A DNA stretch of 64,000 nucleotides from NCBI RefSeq assembly GCF_000221225.1, contig NW_006383038.1, positions 2,341,899 to 2,405,898 of the forward strand. Direction: 5' to 3'. The notes beneath the pieces were generated by a model, which saw only the letters and a list, made by a program, of their open reading frames with translations, was not told the origin of the DNA and made no database searches. Below are positions 1-12,594 of the stretch, piece by piece. Each line of letters starts with the position of its first letter. Position 1 is the stretch's first letter. Made by a program: the position numbers and the translations under genes. The DNA is from Thermochaetoides thermophila DSM 1495 (taxonomy: Eukaryota; Ascomycota; Sordariomycetes; Sordariales; Chaetomiaceae).

Positions 1-1300
1 GTGGCAGAGTAATTAAGCCGTTGGACTTACACTCCTGCCTTCTGGAAGTTCACAATTGTGATCTAAGTGCTTGTCTACCTATAGCATTCGAGCTGTACAT
101 TGACTCTGTCACTCTCGGATAACATATCTCGGCATATATAACCGATAATCAGCTCGTACATATGTGCACGGTTCTACATGTGATCAGCAGACCGCTGATT
201 GCCTTCTCCGGGTATAATTAAAGCTTTCAGTTCATGGTGCTTGACATAGGGGTATGCGTCTCTAACATAAAGTCGGTGTAGAAATAAGCAAAGTGAAGCT
301 ACGCTTGAACCCAGGTTGATGAAACAGGTTCGCAAAATGCATAATTTGAAGAGAAAATAATAAATCTGTGCTTCATCTAGCCATACTTCGAAGACCTAGT
401 GTAGAACAATTTTGCTATGGGATTTGTAAATTTCGATGTTGATGAAGTCCGTTTGCTCAGCTCAACAATGCCGGCCTTGATGTTGCTGAAGGAACAGTCT
501 ACGCCAGTAGAAACACTGTGTCGAAGATGCCGTACTGCAAAAAAAAAACTATAGATATGTACCTTGGTTTTTAATACATGAAAGAGCACTCGAGAAATTA
601 TCCGATTAAGTTTTTTTTTTTCTTTTTTTCGTAACCTCACGTCAGCAGTTGGATGGAATTGAATCCATATTGCAAGGTGAATTCAGCATCATGTACCTCG
701 ATGTCGGAATTGCGCGCCCAACAACCCAGTGCCAGGCACAGTTGCTTCCCAATATTCTCCACAGTGTCCGACACGGTGGGACCTTTCCCCTAACCAGGGG
801 CAAGCGGGCCAGAGTGGAGCTGGGGCGGCCCAGGGGTCTCCAGTTTTTCATGAATCCGCGGATAGCTATGGAATCGTCAGCGACAGCAGCCCAGACTTGA
901 TTTCTCGACGCCCCCTTCCCGTGCATCACGAACATCTTCGACGACACCATCCATCCTGCCTTTCCTCCCCACCGGGCCCTAATGAGAAACAGAGGCCTTT
1001 GCGCAGGAGGGACAGCGCCGCTCACACCAGGATACGGTTGACTTTATCCGAGCCGGCAGAGCAAGCAAGAAATAAGGAGAATAATACGACGAACATACCT
1101 AGGGAAACAGGAGGGAAAGCAAGACAGCTGGGAGAGGAGACTGCACGACACTGTACGACATCACGATACAACACACCGCGCAGGCCAGCGACGGAGACAC
1201 AGCCTAAATCAGGGTACGGCGCACAGAGCACGAACACAGACACCGTCACAGAACCAGACAAGACACCGCGACGCGGCAGACCCGCCACGCCCCTGGCCCT
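1..1300. other. Non-coding flank and leader of the GT90 gene
   Basis: I see no supportable gene here. The first ~640 bases are AT-rich with short T and A runs and no ORF with a recognisable product. Bases ~640-1300 are GC-richer and hold overlapping ORFs on both strands that look like chance frames. The stretch just upstream of 1301 probably contains the promoter and 5' leader of the glycosyltransferase gene. Confidence 0.6.
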
Positions 1301-3344
1301 ATGATGCGGAACCGCCAAATCGGCGTCATCGCCGTCGCTGTGCTCCTGATATTCTGCCTGTGGTCGATCCTCCAGACCACAGCAGACCAGACTCGTCTGC
1401 CGAGCAAGATCCTCGTGGGCTCTGGAAACGCTGAGAAGAGCAGCTCTAGCAGCCCCAGTGGCGACAAGAAGGAGGTCAACGACGGCAGTAGCAGCAATAC
1501 CAGCAGCGATAAGTCTCAAGAAGATACAGCCACATCAGATGCCAACAATGTCACTGCTACGATGCCGGTCGTGGTCTTCGACGACAAGCCATTCCCGACA
1601 ACGAAGCCAAAGCCCGCTCCACATGGACAGCACCCGATCGTGCATCTAGTCACCACCGCCGAGAAGGAGCTCGAAGCGCTCAGGGCGCGCCAGTCAAAGA
1701 CGCTCGAGGAGGCCGTGGCCGAATATCGTCGCCGCTATGGCATCCCCCCGCCGCCCAACTTCGACAAGTGGTGGAAGTTCGCCCAGAGCAAGAACGTGCA
1801 ATTGATCGATGAGTTCGATATGATCCACGAGATGCTGACGCCGTTCTGGGGCATGAAGCCGGCAACCATCCGGGCTCGAGTGCGCGAGATTCTCGGCTAC
1901 AAGGATAACCAATTAATTGGCGTTCAGATCCGTGGAGGCAACATGTCGCTAGTGCAGGGCGGTTTCAACTGGAATCAGTGGCTGCATCCTGCCCTGCGGG
2001 GGATGACCCAGGACTTCGTGCAGTACCTGCCCGATATGGATATTGCTTTCAACATCAACGATGAACCCCGCGTCGTCGTGCAACACGAAGACCTGGCCCG
2101 CCTGATCGAGACCGCCCGTAACGTTGCCATGCCTGCCGCCAACAAAACCGCCACACTCCGTAACGCCTTCACTGAGCATCCGGACGACCTCAACTACGAC
2201 GACCGCTTCGAAGAGGTCAAGACAACCCGCTTCAACACCTTCTCTCACCAGCCTGTCTGGGTTCATTCTCGCATGTCCTGCTCTCCAGATTCCCCCGCTC
2301 GCATCATCGACGAGACTGCCCAATACGACGACGAAGAAAAGTTCCTCCTCGGCGAGCTCGGCTTCGTGAGCAACTGGACCGCCATGTCAGACATCTGCCT
2401 CTCTCCCTCTCTCCGCACGCGCTACGGCTTCTTCGAGCGCCCCAACTCCTACACAACGGCCTACGACCTTGTCCCGATCTTCTCCCAATCCAAGATCTCC
2501 TCCTATGCCGACATCCTGTACCCCTCTCCCTGGTACTGGGTCGATAAGGTCCCCTACAATGAAGAGAAGGACCTCGCCTGGACCGATAAACGCGATGCGC
2601 TCTACTGGCGCGGTTCCACGACCGGCGGCTTTTCCCGCGCAGGCGGCTGGCGCCGGCAGCATCGCCAACGCGTAGTCCGTAAGATCAATGCGCACGACAA
2701 CGCCTTCATCCTGGCCGAGTCCAAGCCAGGAGAGTGGAAGACCAAGGAGGTACCCCGCCAGGACTACGCGCAGCTTATGGACGTGTATTTCTCGCACATT
2801 GGCCAGTGTGACCCGTCGGACTGTGACGCGCAAAAGGCTTTTTTCGATGTCAAGGAGTATGCAAAGCAGGAGGAAGCGTTCAAATACAAGCATGTGCTGG
2901 ACATGGATGGGAATGCGTTCAGCGGGAGATTTTATGCGCTCATGCGCAGCAGGAGTCTGGTGTATAAGTGGGCGATCTTTAGGGAGTGGCATGCGGAGTG
3001 GCTCAAGCCGTGGGCGCACTTTGTACCGATGAGCTTGAGGGGTGATGAGTGGCTTGAGCTGGTGCGATTTTTTGGCAGTGGGGAGAGCGAAGAGGGACTG
3101 AGGATGGCTGAAGAAATTGCCATGCAGGGTCGTGAGTGGGCTGAGAAGGTTGTCAGGAAAGAAGATATGGAGGTTTGGTTTTTAGGCTGCTCTTGGAGTA
3201 TGTTTTCCCCTTCTCCCCCCCCCCTTCCTTCCCTTTTTTTTTTTTTTTTGCCAAGCCGCTGCTCGTGGTGTTCGTGCTAACAGGATTCGCAGATACGGCC
3301 GTGTCATCGACGACAATCGGGAGACGATCGGATATGCTGGTTGA
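1301..3344 (+). CDS. GT90/CAP10 family glycosyltransferase, type II membrane protein (one apparent frameshift)
   Basis: The product resembles the CAP10/KDELC (glycosyltransferase family 90) proteins of fungi, related to Cryptococcus capsule proteins, which act in the Golgi/ER lumen as glycosyltransferases. Residues ~6-26 form a signal anchor (IGVIAVAVLLIFCLWSIL), followed by a Ser-rich stem and the catalytic domain (~180-645). Landmarks are FNINDEPRVV, LYWRGSTTGG and KYKHVLDMDGNAFSGRF. The 3' end is split: exon 1 runs to 3197, an intron with donor GTATGT spans 3198-3292, and exon 2 (3293-3344) encodes YGRVIDDNRETIGYAG and a stop. The conserved FRLLLEY motif just before the donor lies in another frame from the upstream DMEV. 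One extra T in the T run at 3179-3183 would join them, giving about 649 residues. Substrate is unknown. Confidence 0.88.
3198..3292 (+). other. Intron in the GT90 gene
   Basis: Donor GTATGT at 3198 and acceptor TTCGCAG ending at 3292 join the conserved LLLE segment to the terminal YGRVID segment in frame. The intron includes a long C/T-rich tract with poly-T. Confidence 0.75.
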
Positions 3345-4426
3345 TCATCCGACTTGAATTGATTTCCTTTAAACTAGGGCAGCATAATCATCCTGTACCG
3401 CTTTGATCGTCGATTTTTTTTTTCCCCGCCCAACGCAATCCATCAGGCGTGGTCAGTTGAAAGAAGAGGCTGCAGGCAACGCGAGCCGGTAATAGATAAA
3501 AAAAAAAAACTCCTGACAAAGCACGCGATTATCTAACCAACTGCATGAGCAAGCAAGCAAGCAAGCATCACTTCCCGGCATTCCAAACGGCAAACTTTTT
3601 GTTCCTTCCGCAGTTTTCCTTCCGCTCCTGTCTTATACCTGTCTTATATCCACCCATGCCTACAAAAGCATATCCTTCTACTACAGTAATTAGCTTTAAT
3701 ATCGAGCCGTTGAGTGGTAATGGAGGACGTCACGAGAAGCATGAGGGGACGATACAGGAAGAGGAGGGAAGATAATCAAGGCGTTGTGGATGGGTTAACG
3801 AGGGTAATTACTACGTAATTGGGTATGATGAGCCAGAGAAACTAGGGATAGTGAAACAGCAAACGGCGTTGGTTTTGAGTGTATATAATTTTGGTTAAGT
3901 TTTTGTATAGTAGTTTTTTTGTACTCGAAGGGAGCGATGCATACAAATGGAGTTCATGACCACCATCCGCGTTTCGTGCCAAGTGAGGGTGAGAGTTGGA
4001 TCCGTTGTCAGTTTTCATCACATTTTTCTATTAAATCTAGTGGATATAAGACACCTGCCCACGTTTCCATAGATCCATCGCGGGCATCTTAGCAGTCGCT
4101 TGTTGTACAGATATTCTTTGCCTTTGCTGAGAGATATCTGCTATGTCAGTAGTCGCTAAGCAGCTGAACCCGTAGATAAGCATCTCCCATTTTTCCCATC
4201 TTTATCATAGGTTGTATCTTTTCCACCTTTGATCGAAACTCCTGCCCCACAGATGACCTCATAAATACCCTGAGTAAGCACTAGCAGCGGTAGTAGTAGC
4301 GAGTAAAATACCAAACTCCCATGCTCCTCAAACCGCCATCCGAATCTAGAAACAGGAAAATACAAGCTTGGGTGCTTTGAGGTTCTTTTGAACCGAAACC
4401 AAAAGGGGGAGTAGATATAAGTATTT
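3345..4426. other. Intergenic region between GT90 and PAF1 (convergent 3' ends)
   Basis: About 1.1 kb without a supportable gene. It contains an (AAGC)n tract near 3548-3566 and several A/T runs. Both neighbours end here, so it probably carries two 3' UTRs and polyadenylation sites. I see no conserved coding frame. Confidence 0.6.
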
Positions 4427-6003
4427 TTACTCGTCCTCCTCGCCCTCAGCATCCCCCTCCTCATCATCAGCACCACCATTTATGCCCTCAGGACTACCGC
4501 CCTCACTGCCTCTCCTCTCGTCCTGCTCATGTTCCTCCTCACCTTCGCCATCTTGCTCGCCACCCTCCTGCTGCTCGTCCTCGTCATCGGGCAGATCACC
4601 CACCGGCTGCGCCTTATACCTCTCCAGTTCGGCGCGCAGCTCAGGGCTAGGATCATCGACCTTGACGTGCAGCTCATCAAGGTGGGCCTCCTCCTCTTCG
4701 CCCGGCAACTGGCTACCCCGGGCCCGACACGGGCCAGCTTCACGCCACGTGCAATGTTCTTGGTACGCTGACTGCGTATCGTGGTGCGCTGCATAACAGG
4801 GTAGTAGTAGACGGCCTTTTGCGCCGAGTCGTCGCTGCGGTTCTTGGGCGGACCAGACTCGTCGTCGCGGAATGCGAGGATGACTTCCTCTGCGTACTTA
4901 TTGTCGTGATCCATCTCTTTCTCTTGCGCCGTCTCGTAGGCGCGCAGGCGGGGGAATCGGAAGTGGGACGCGTGCCCATCTGTGTAGAGAGAATCGTCGT
5001 CTCGCGAGGGGTTGTCCACGTCGAAACGTGCGACGAAGTTCTCGGCGGTGCGGGTGTCCGCTGGCAGGAAGAGGTCGTAGTTCATCATTTGCGAAGGCTT
5101 GGGTAGTGTCGGGTCGCGCTCCCAGGCCTGTCGGGCGGCTTCATAGAGTTGTTCCTCAGCGGCGGTACGCTCGATCGGTTTGAAGATGCCTGCTAGGAGA
5201 CGGGTGTCGTAGGTATCGCTTGCAGCGACGGGGTTGGTCTGGAATTTAACTGTCACGTAGGCGCCAGAATCAGGGAAGGCCTCCAAATCGGGCAGTACGG
5301 GGAAGGCATCGACGAGGCGCACATTGCGCTTCGAAGGGTGCTTAACCCAAGCGCGGTCGGCCAAATTGGCGGCCGCAATTTCGAAGCTCTTTTCAATACG
5401 ACGTTTGATCCATGCAGGAGTGCCCTTGTCAGGCTCAGGAGAGGCTTTGCGCTTTTCAGGACGCTTGAGAGCATTGCCTGAGGACGGCTTCAAGAAGACG
5501 TGATCGGCCGGCGGACGCGGCGCGCGGTTCGGCGTCACTGAGGAGATATATTCGGTGCGGCGCAGGAATGAGACAGCAGTCTCGGCCAACTTAGGCTTGC
5601 CGAGGGTCGACAGAGGACGCAGAAGAGGACGATCGTGGGGATGGACGGGAGGGGCCTGAGCCGGTGCTTGAATGGCTTGGGGAAAGTCAGTGGATGCGGT
5701 CGGTAACGGGTGTTTGGTGGGAAAAAACGCACAGCTTTCGTCGCCATCGAATACACCTGGCATGCCAACAAGATCAAGCGGCATACCCAACTCCGCATCA
5801 GCCTCGATGTTTAGCGGTTGCTCGCGCGCCAGGCGCGATGCAAAGGCCGGCATAGTATACTGGCCGCTGGCGAGGCCGGTGTTGGGAATGTCGAGGAGCT
5901 TGGGAGGATTTGGTGGCGGCGGCAAGGCATTTGAATAGCGTATTCTGGCTATATAATCTTGATGTATCATGCGCTCTCCGGAGCGCGGCTGTGAGGACGA
6001 CAT
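4427..6003 (-). CDS. PAF1: RNA polymerase II-associated factor PAF1 (one apparent frameshift)
   Basis: This is the Paf1 subunit of the PAF1 complex, which travels with RNA polymerase II and supports elongation and histone H2B/H3 modification in the nucleus. The N-terminus reads QDYIARIRYSNALPPPPNPP, typical of Paf1. It is followed by a conserved core (about residues 100-400) including VKFQTNPV and QMMNYDLFLP and a region ending in RTKNIARGVKLARVG. The last ~95 codons, an acidic tail rich in EEEE, DEDE and GEEDE as in other fungal Paf1 proteins, lie in a second frame reached by a single-base gain within the GC-rich tract at 4716-4725. With that change the protein would be about 525 residues. 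No intron is needed. The start at 6003 precedes the conserved YIARIRY block by 17 codons. Confidence 0.92.
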
Positions 6004-7019
6004 GGTGATGTCTAATCTCGAAGAATGGGGAGATTGGTAAGATGGTTGAAGTTTTGGGATGCGACTTGATGTTCAGTCGCGCTTGGAGTTTGGCCGGACC
6101 TGGGAAGGCTGCGCGACGGAATTGGATTGCCAAGCCCACCATGCCTGAAATGTGGGGCCGGTGGATCCCCCACCTGGCACAATACCAGACGGTACGTACC
6201 TCTGCTGCCCCGCGCAACCGCAGCCAACTACAACCTGCTCCAGCCTATATTGTTGGTGGCTTCTGTTTACGCTGACAATAGTCGAGAAGCCAGATTTTGG
6301 GCACAGGACCCTATTGTCAAGTCGTTACTTAGCGACAATCCGTGGTAGAATGTTCTCTGATCTCGTTTGAACTCCACACATTAGGCAGATGTCGTGATGC
6401 TCAACCACCACCTATTTGGTCGCCAGCAAATGTGTGCCATCCCCATATCACACGTCATGACAGAAGCCTGCCGCACGGGTCCGTGAAAGCAATAGCCCGG
6501 CTATTTTATGCTCCGTGTCTTCGCTGGTAAACACATATGCAGGTTACACAGCCCGTTGGGCCCGAATCGCTCACAACCATAATTCCAAAGCCCATATCAG
6601 GAGGTAATCCCTCCTGTTGCAGTTCCACCGTCAGGTATCCCGGCTTCTTGAGCAGCTGAGTTTCAGCTTTTCTCATCTCTTGTAATCATCAGAGAGAAAT
6701 TAAAGGACGCGGGGGAAAAGCTTCCCCTATCCGTTTCAACGACCAAAGCTTGAGCGGATCAAGGGCCAACTATCGGGAATATGCGAAATGTTACAGCCTG
6801 CCTTACAAGCATTGAACATGCAGGAGATCACTCAAGACTCCCTATACGCCAGAGGCATCGAGGACTAACAATATAACGATGATATCCCCCATGTTCAGAC
6901 AAAGATATGTTTATTCTCGGGTCCGCTTACTCCACTCTCTTGACTAGACAGGCAAGAACCCTATCAGACATCAAGGCCAACCGGCCAAACTTGAGAGGGA
7001 ACGTAAATCAGCCTAACCA
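6004..7019. other. Upstream region of PAF1 and left edge of an AT-richer block
   Basis: Bases 6004-6250 are the likely PAF1 promoter and 5' leader. From about 6300 the composition becomes AT-richer with no conserved frame. I see no gene. The ankyrin-type relic begins near 7020. Confidence 0.5.
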
Positions 7020-10000
7020 ACATTGATGAACACATCGCCAATACCATTTCCAAAGTCCGTGACTCGCTTGAAGATATCAAGGCTCTCAGAGATGCGCTTC
7101 CTCAGATCAAAGCTCATCTGCGGCTATTCTTAACCTGCAAACGAGCGCCTCCACTGTCTACACTCGGTTAGGGTTCGATGCTGTTCAGGCTGTAGGTATC
7201 ACCGTCTGCAAAGTTTGTCAGTCCTTACGTTTTGATTGAGCTAATTTCAATATTTGGCTAGTCAATCCCCGAGATAACGAACTGTGCCTGTTACTGCTTA
7301 ATGAGCAAACCCGCAATGTTGAAATAAACTCTGAATACGATGTAGATGGGGCTACCCTCCTTTAGAGATCCCTTTCAGTGTGTTTTCCAAGCCAACAAAC
7401 GGAAAAAACGCCATTACTACCAATTTGGATCTCTTACTACACTCTGATGGTTGAGAGACAAAAGGGCGAGCGCGTACCTATATGTCCAGCAGGCGAGCTT
7501 CCAAAAAAAAATCGGAGACTACCGAAACGTCAAGATCACTTTTCAGGTTGCAGTACTTCGGCGATTACTCACCATGGCACTTCAAGCTTGCTTTCACTGG
7601 AAGTCTGATGCGTCAGGAGGAAGTATCAAACCGAGCATTATTTACCGTCCAGTCGTCGCGGAGACTTCGCCAGTCTTCCAGATAATTGAGATGTTGCAGC
7701 ATATGTTCTTCTGGATGGCTTCGAAAGGTTACCGAATTAAATTACCTTTCCAAGTTTACAGCCCTATCAACTAGAGAAATTCAATGATTTGACTTTGCAA
7801 AACCTACACCACTTATACACAACTGTCCAGGAATCTCCTTTCTCGGTTAACTGGTAGAACGAATCCCTCATTCATTATCCAGTTAGCAGTGTAGGGTCGT
7901 TCGTTCCCGTTCCGCCCAGTTGGCCATGCGTAGCCTTTCGTCTCACCAGCGACAACAACAGACTTCAGTCATTGTGCGTCTATGATTTCATGCACTGGGA
8001 CTTCGGGCAAGTCTGGGTCGCCCAAACGAATTCTCTCTTAACTATCCTATCAGGTTTGATCAATACTTATCATGTTCCAGGAGCTGCACATGATGATTCA
8101 GGAATGTAAGTCGCAAGTGCCAACTCTTCGTCTAACATTCTCGTGACGAGACGGAACAGCCCCAAATTCAAGCATCGCTTGCGATATATCAGCAGGACAC
8201 CTCTTAGCTCGTTCCTTACTAGCGCCCACTTGGATATCCCACATGAGCCGCGTGTTCCTCGACTGCTCACCTGAATATGAAGCATTTCGGCTTGGGCTAA
8301 ATATCCTGCTAAAGGCAAGCCTTGAAGGCATGTCCGTTTACCTGAAGAAACACGGATCGGGTGTGTTCTGGAAGCCCGATCTGATATTTCGTCTCTGCCC
8401 CCAACTTCCAAAACATATAGCTGAAGACGGTAAAGTGCTTATTCAGGCATGACTTTCAAGTCTCTTTCGAGAAAGTAGTTGTAAATTACACATCCATGAA
8501 AGCTGAAATTCTTGGCTAATAACAAGGGCTCAGTATATGAGCTGGGTTCTCTTAGCTTTGCCATCGTCTTTAGTAATGAAACGCAGGTCGAGAACATTCT
8601 CCAGATATTTCCAGTTGCTTTACTCAACGAGCGAAACATATTCGGCCACTCCCCTCTGCATCTAGCAATCATGATAGAGCCTACTTCTAGTGAAACTGTC
8701 TGTCGTCTATTTAAAGCTGCTAAAAAAAACCCTTGATATCAACCTAGCGGTTCTCTCAGATGTGAAGGCTCAGCTATTGGGCTCCAGAGCCAAAGTGTTT
8801 TGGAGCTACATGCTCGGCAACTTGTCAGCCTTCTCTAATAAGAAGGTCTCGTGGTTCCCCATACTGTTGAGAACAGTATATCACTGAACAAGGAACCATT
8901 TCGGTATCCTGCTCATCCAATACAATCTCCACGAGCAGTTTATGAACAAATGAGTACAGAACAGCGCTTCGATAGTTACTACGAAGCATCGTTGATTCGT
9001 ACTGAAGACTTTTTTTTTTTTCGAGAGGGCTTCCGTGAACTTTGCTTCCGTAGAGAAGACATTCATGACGAATACCTTCCTTTTAACTTTGGTAGGGCTA
9101 CACTTGATGCAGATTTGTAATACTGTTGGTTGCTAACAAACCACGGCCTTAAGTGCCTTCACATACCTATTCGCGAACCACCGCTCCCTCTAACAGCCAA
9201 GTAGGAGTTCAATTCCAGTTGCATTTCCTCCCAAACTGCTTCCGGCAATATACGGGATTACTTTCACCAGTCACTAGATACTCTTGGTTAGAGGAGTATC
9301 CTGTCTCAACACATCTGCATTTCACAACATGACTGTCAGGTATATTCCAAGTTTGGCATAACAAGAGACAAGACAGATGATTGTGAATGCCTGTGCCGGG
9401 GTGGATGCACATCTTTTCGATACTTCATCAAAGAAGTCACAAAACTTTTAAATATAGACTCCAACCTTGCAAGATCGCTTTGGATTTCCGCGAACAGCGA
9501 TACTTCAGTGATGTTTTAAAAGACATTGTTCAAAAGATTCGGCAGTTATTTCAACCTGGGCCATCATATAGCAAGGGCAAAGTCATTTTATAATCATCAC
9601 TATGGCGATATACAACTGCTGTTGTAGACTGAACTGGTCTTTGCTCCGTTGCGCTGGCTAAAAGGTTGTCTTCGTCATCCGGAGGGTTCCTTGGCCCCTG
9701 AAATTTGTTTTAGTGGGAGGTCCCAACTAGAATTTGCAGCTTGAGTCCTACTTTGACACAGCGATTTTTGACTAAGAATGTATTTTTCTCTCTGGGAAGA
9801 AGCCGTTAGTGATCTCCATGACATCAAACTACGGAGCTCATGATGGTTTGTATCGGGCACCTGGTATATACCCCAGCAGCTTGGGCTCCCAAAAATCCTT
9901 ATATTTCTGGGTAGCTTCCTTACAGACAATGACTGTTGGTGGGGTTACTGTCGTTGACGGGCACTTTCTTTCTCTGTGCTATAAGTGAGGACAAGCGCAA

Positions 10001-12594
10001 ACTTAGTCCTCACGGAGTATACGCAGAGTCATATATCAGCGAGTGGAAGGAGTTCACTGCTGTTTGCGTGGATACAATCATACTGTTTCTTCAGACTGGA
10101 AAGACCTCTCCTCTTGCAGTGAATGAAGCTAATCAATCATTGGCGCATCGGACCACATTTCTCGTAAGTTGGACAAGAAGTACTTGATTGTGTAAATGGG
10201 ATCTATGCTAATCCACGGTTTCTTGTTCAACTCCACAATTACAGATGTCTACTTACGCCCTCATTTTGTGTGGCTGTCAAGAACGGGGATTTTTGGTAAC
10301 TATATAGATTTGTACAATATTATCCAACCGTTGCTGGGTCTCCTGAAATTCTTGATCTGTTCCAATGCTCCAGTCAATGAGCATGACTGCTCTGGAAAGT
10401 AAGTGACGATTTCTATTATTGAGACTTTAACATTGCATACAACGTGTCATGCTGACATTCTCCTAAGAACCCCTATCTACTGCTCAATAGGTAGCAGTTC
10501 TTACCATGAGACCTATGCAAACTTGTCTCTAGAACGGCTTCCATGATTATTCGATCGTCCTTGAAAGCAAAATCTGCAATCCTTCCAGACGCAAACAAGA
10601 CAAATTGTGACATTGTAAAGCAGCAGTTGTCCTGGCGGTCCATATCTCCAACGCTTGCAGATGGTATGTAGACTCTGGACCTACCATCTAGTCTGGTACT
10701 AGGCTGGCATATCTCTACCTCCAAGTCGCTCAGTTAGTGGATTGTACACACTTACTGACATCTAATCACCATTTCTAGCTTGCAAGTGTGGCCCTTTACG
10801 TCTAGCAATACTTTCCGATGTTACCCATCAGGTACAATACCTCTTAGAGCGACATCCTGCTACACTCAAGGAACGAAACTCATTTAGGCAAACCCCATCT
10901 CACCTTGGGACTAGCCGCCCATCGTGCTTACGGTTGCTAGTAGCGAGGGCAGATAGAAAGCAGCTCAACGGAGTTGATGATGCTAGGTTGACGCCTTTGG
11001 ATATGGCCATCATTAGTAGCGGCCAACGCTGTCGCTCTGTTTGGGAATGCCGACGCTGCTCCTTGTGCAGAGAGCGCTGTCACTTTGTTAAAAGCTGCTT
11101 GCGCCATTGGCTATCCCTCTTGGAATTGGAAGATCTTCGACCGTGCCTCCAGATGATGTGTAAAAAGAGATATCCGACATCTCGAAGAACATCGCGCAAC
11201 GCTGAAGGAGCTCGCACTTAAATATCTTTCTGTCACGGAGGTTTACCGACTTGGGCTGAACAATGCAAGAATTCTCGATTCTCTTGCCTTGGAGGTTAAA
11301 TCATGTCTGAAGCATCACGGTATCGATGTTCCTCCCGAGCTTCAAGTTGCACCGGCAACAAATAACCTGTAAAGGAGCCCGTTGACTGTCTATGAATACC
11401 TGGAGCTGAATCACTCGTCGGGTGATTATTCACCCAAAGTCTATGCTGAGCTGTTTTTCCAGGCCGGGTCCCATGAAATCTCTTGCCACTGGGGCAAGAA
11501 GGTTGCTCATCCAACTATTTACAATCCCACGCTCACATACATTCACTGTTTATCACAGCACGGCACTGATCCTCTATTCCTTCCCCTACTATCCGTAGGG
11601 TACAACCATGAGATACTCAGTGCTCATCCGACCTTGTTTTCTCTGGGGTTTCATCCACACATCATAGCAACCATGGCGAATGAAATGAACTGGGAGATTG
11701 AGCCAGAGGTTTTACAACCTCCGGTAGGAGGAGTTTGACAAACAAGGCCGGGTGCGCATGGTTAGTGTTCAGGGGTACCGCAATGATCGAGAAGATGAGT
11801 GTCAATGTCTCTGCCTTACCAGTTCATGCAGCCCATTTACGTATTTTCTAAAAGGCGCAACGTCTAGGTACGATAGGTCGAGTTCATAAATCAGTTTCGA
11901 TGAGCATCCTCCATATGCACTTGTGACTTGGCCGAGGACAACCGTCCTGGCATGTGCTTTGCACTTAGCTCGTTATGGCGACCTCAGTCATCATGTAGCG
12001 TCTGCAAGGGTATTTCACCTATACAACATTGGGCATTCCTCATACCTGCTGCAGACCACGGTTCTCACGGTTCCCACATGTGTCATATCCGAAGTGCTGG
12101 GGTTAGTCTCCAGAAGATATCACCGAAATCACGGAAGAATTAGCTTATGAGCTCTCTTTGCTACAACCACTTCGGCAACAGTTTACGGAGCAGTTGGAAG
12201 ATATCTCTCAGAAGAACTGGAGTAGACCGGAGGATCGACATGAAGCCTTGATTAGTTTCTGGCGTGATATATATTGCATAGTGATAGAGGAAGTTTTCGA
12301 AGAACATTGGACAGGCAAGAATTCTGGGGAGAAGGAGCAGGTGGCAGAGATTACGGGAGGAGAATCCTTTCCAAAAGAAGTTGACTATAAGGAACCTTCC
12401 TCTATCACAGCCGCATGGAACCTGTTTCACTCAATCTTGGGAAAATTGTTCATAGATATCGGGTGTCCTCACTGCTCAAGGTTGACTCAAGAAAGAGATG
12501 GTTCCTTGGGAGAATTTTGGAAATATCCGAAGGAACCGTGGTGGATTAGAAGATGGCGGCTAGAAAGCAGATGTTCAATTGTGATGGTTTGGTA
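7020..12594 (+). pseudogene. Relic of a large ankyrin-repeat protein gene
   Basis: The strand carries a chain of coding-like fragments in changing frames that together resemble the long ankyrin proteins common in Sordariomycetes. Fragments in order: an N-terminal helical piece near 7025-7190 (EDIKALRDALPQIKAH, then NLQTSASTVYTRLGFDAVQ in another frame); LQYFGDYSPWHFKLAFTGS near 7545; YEAFRLGLNILLKASLEGMS (8277-8336); FGHSPLHLAIM near 8641; LKFLICSNAPVNEHDCSG near 10340-10400; LRLAILSDVTHQVQYLLERH and LTPLDMAII (10795-11015); a helical C-terminal part (11160-11736); and a last piece ending 12594. Lesions include an A8 tract at 8722-8729 that breaks the frame, a TAA at 11370-11372 and several other frame changes. 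Canonical introns appear preserved at ~10400-10468 and ~10665-10779. Decay of one ankyrin gene is the best reading. Sequence error could explain some lesions but probably not all. The exact ends are uncertain. Confidence 0.65.

Noticed and set aside
1..60. Weak resemblance to a tRNA 5' half at the window start
   Set aside because: No matching T arm, acceptor end or cloverleaf follows.
729..1304. 191-codon plus-strand frame just before the GT90 start
   Set aside because: Low-complexity, no family resemblance, and it abuts the real ATG as a leader frame would.
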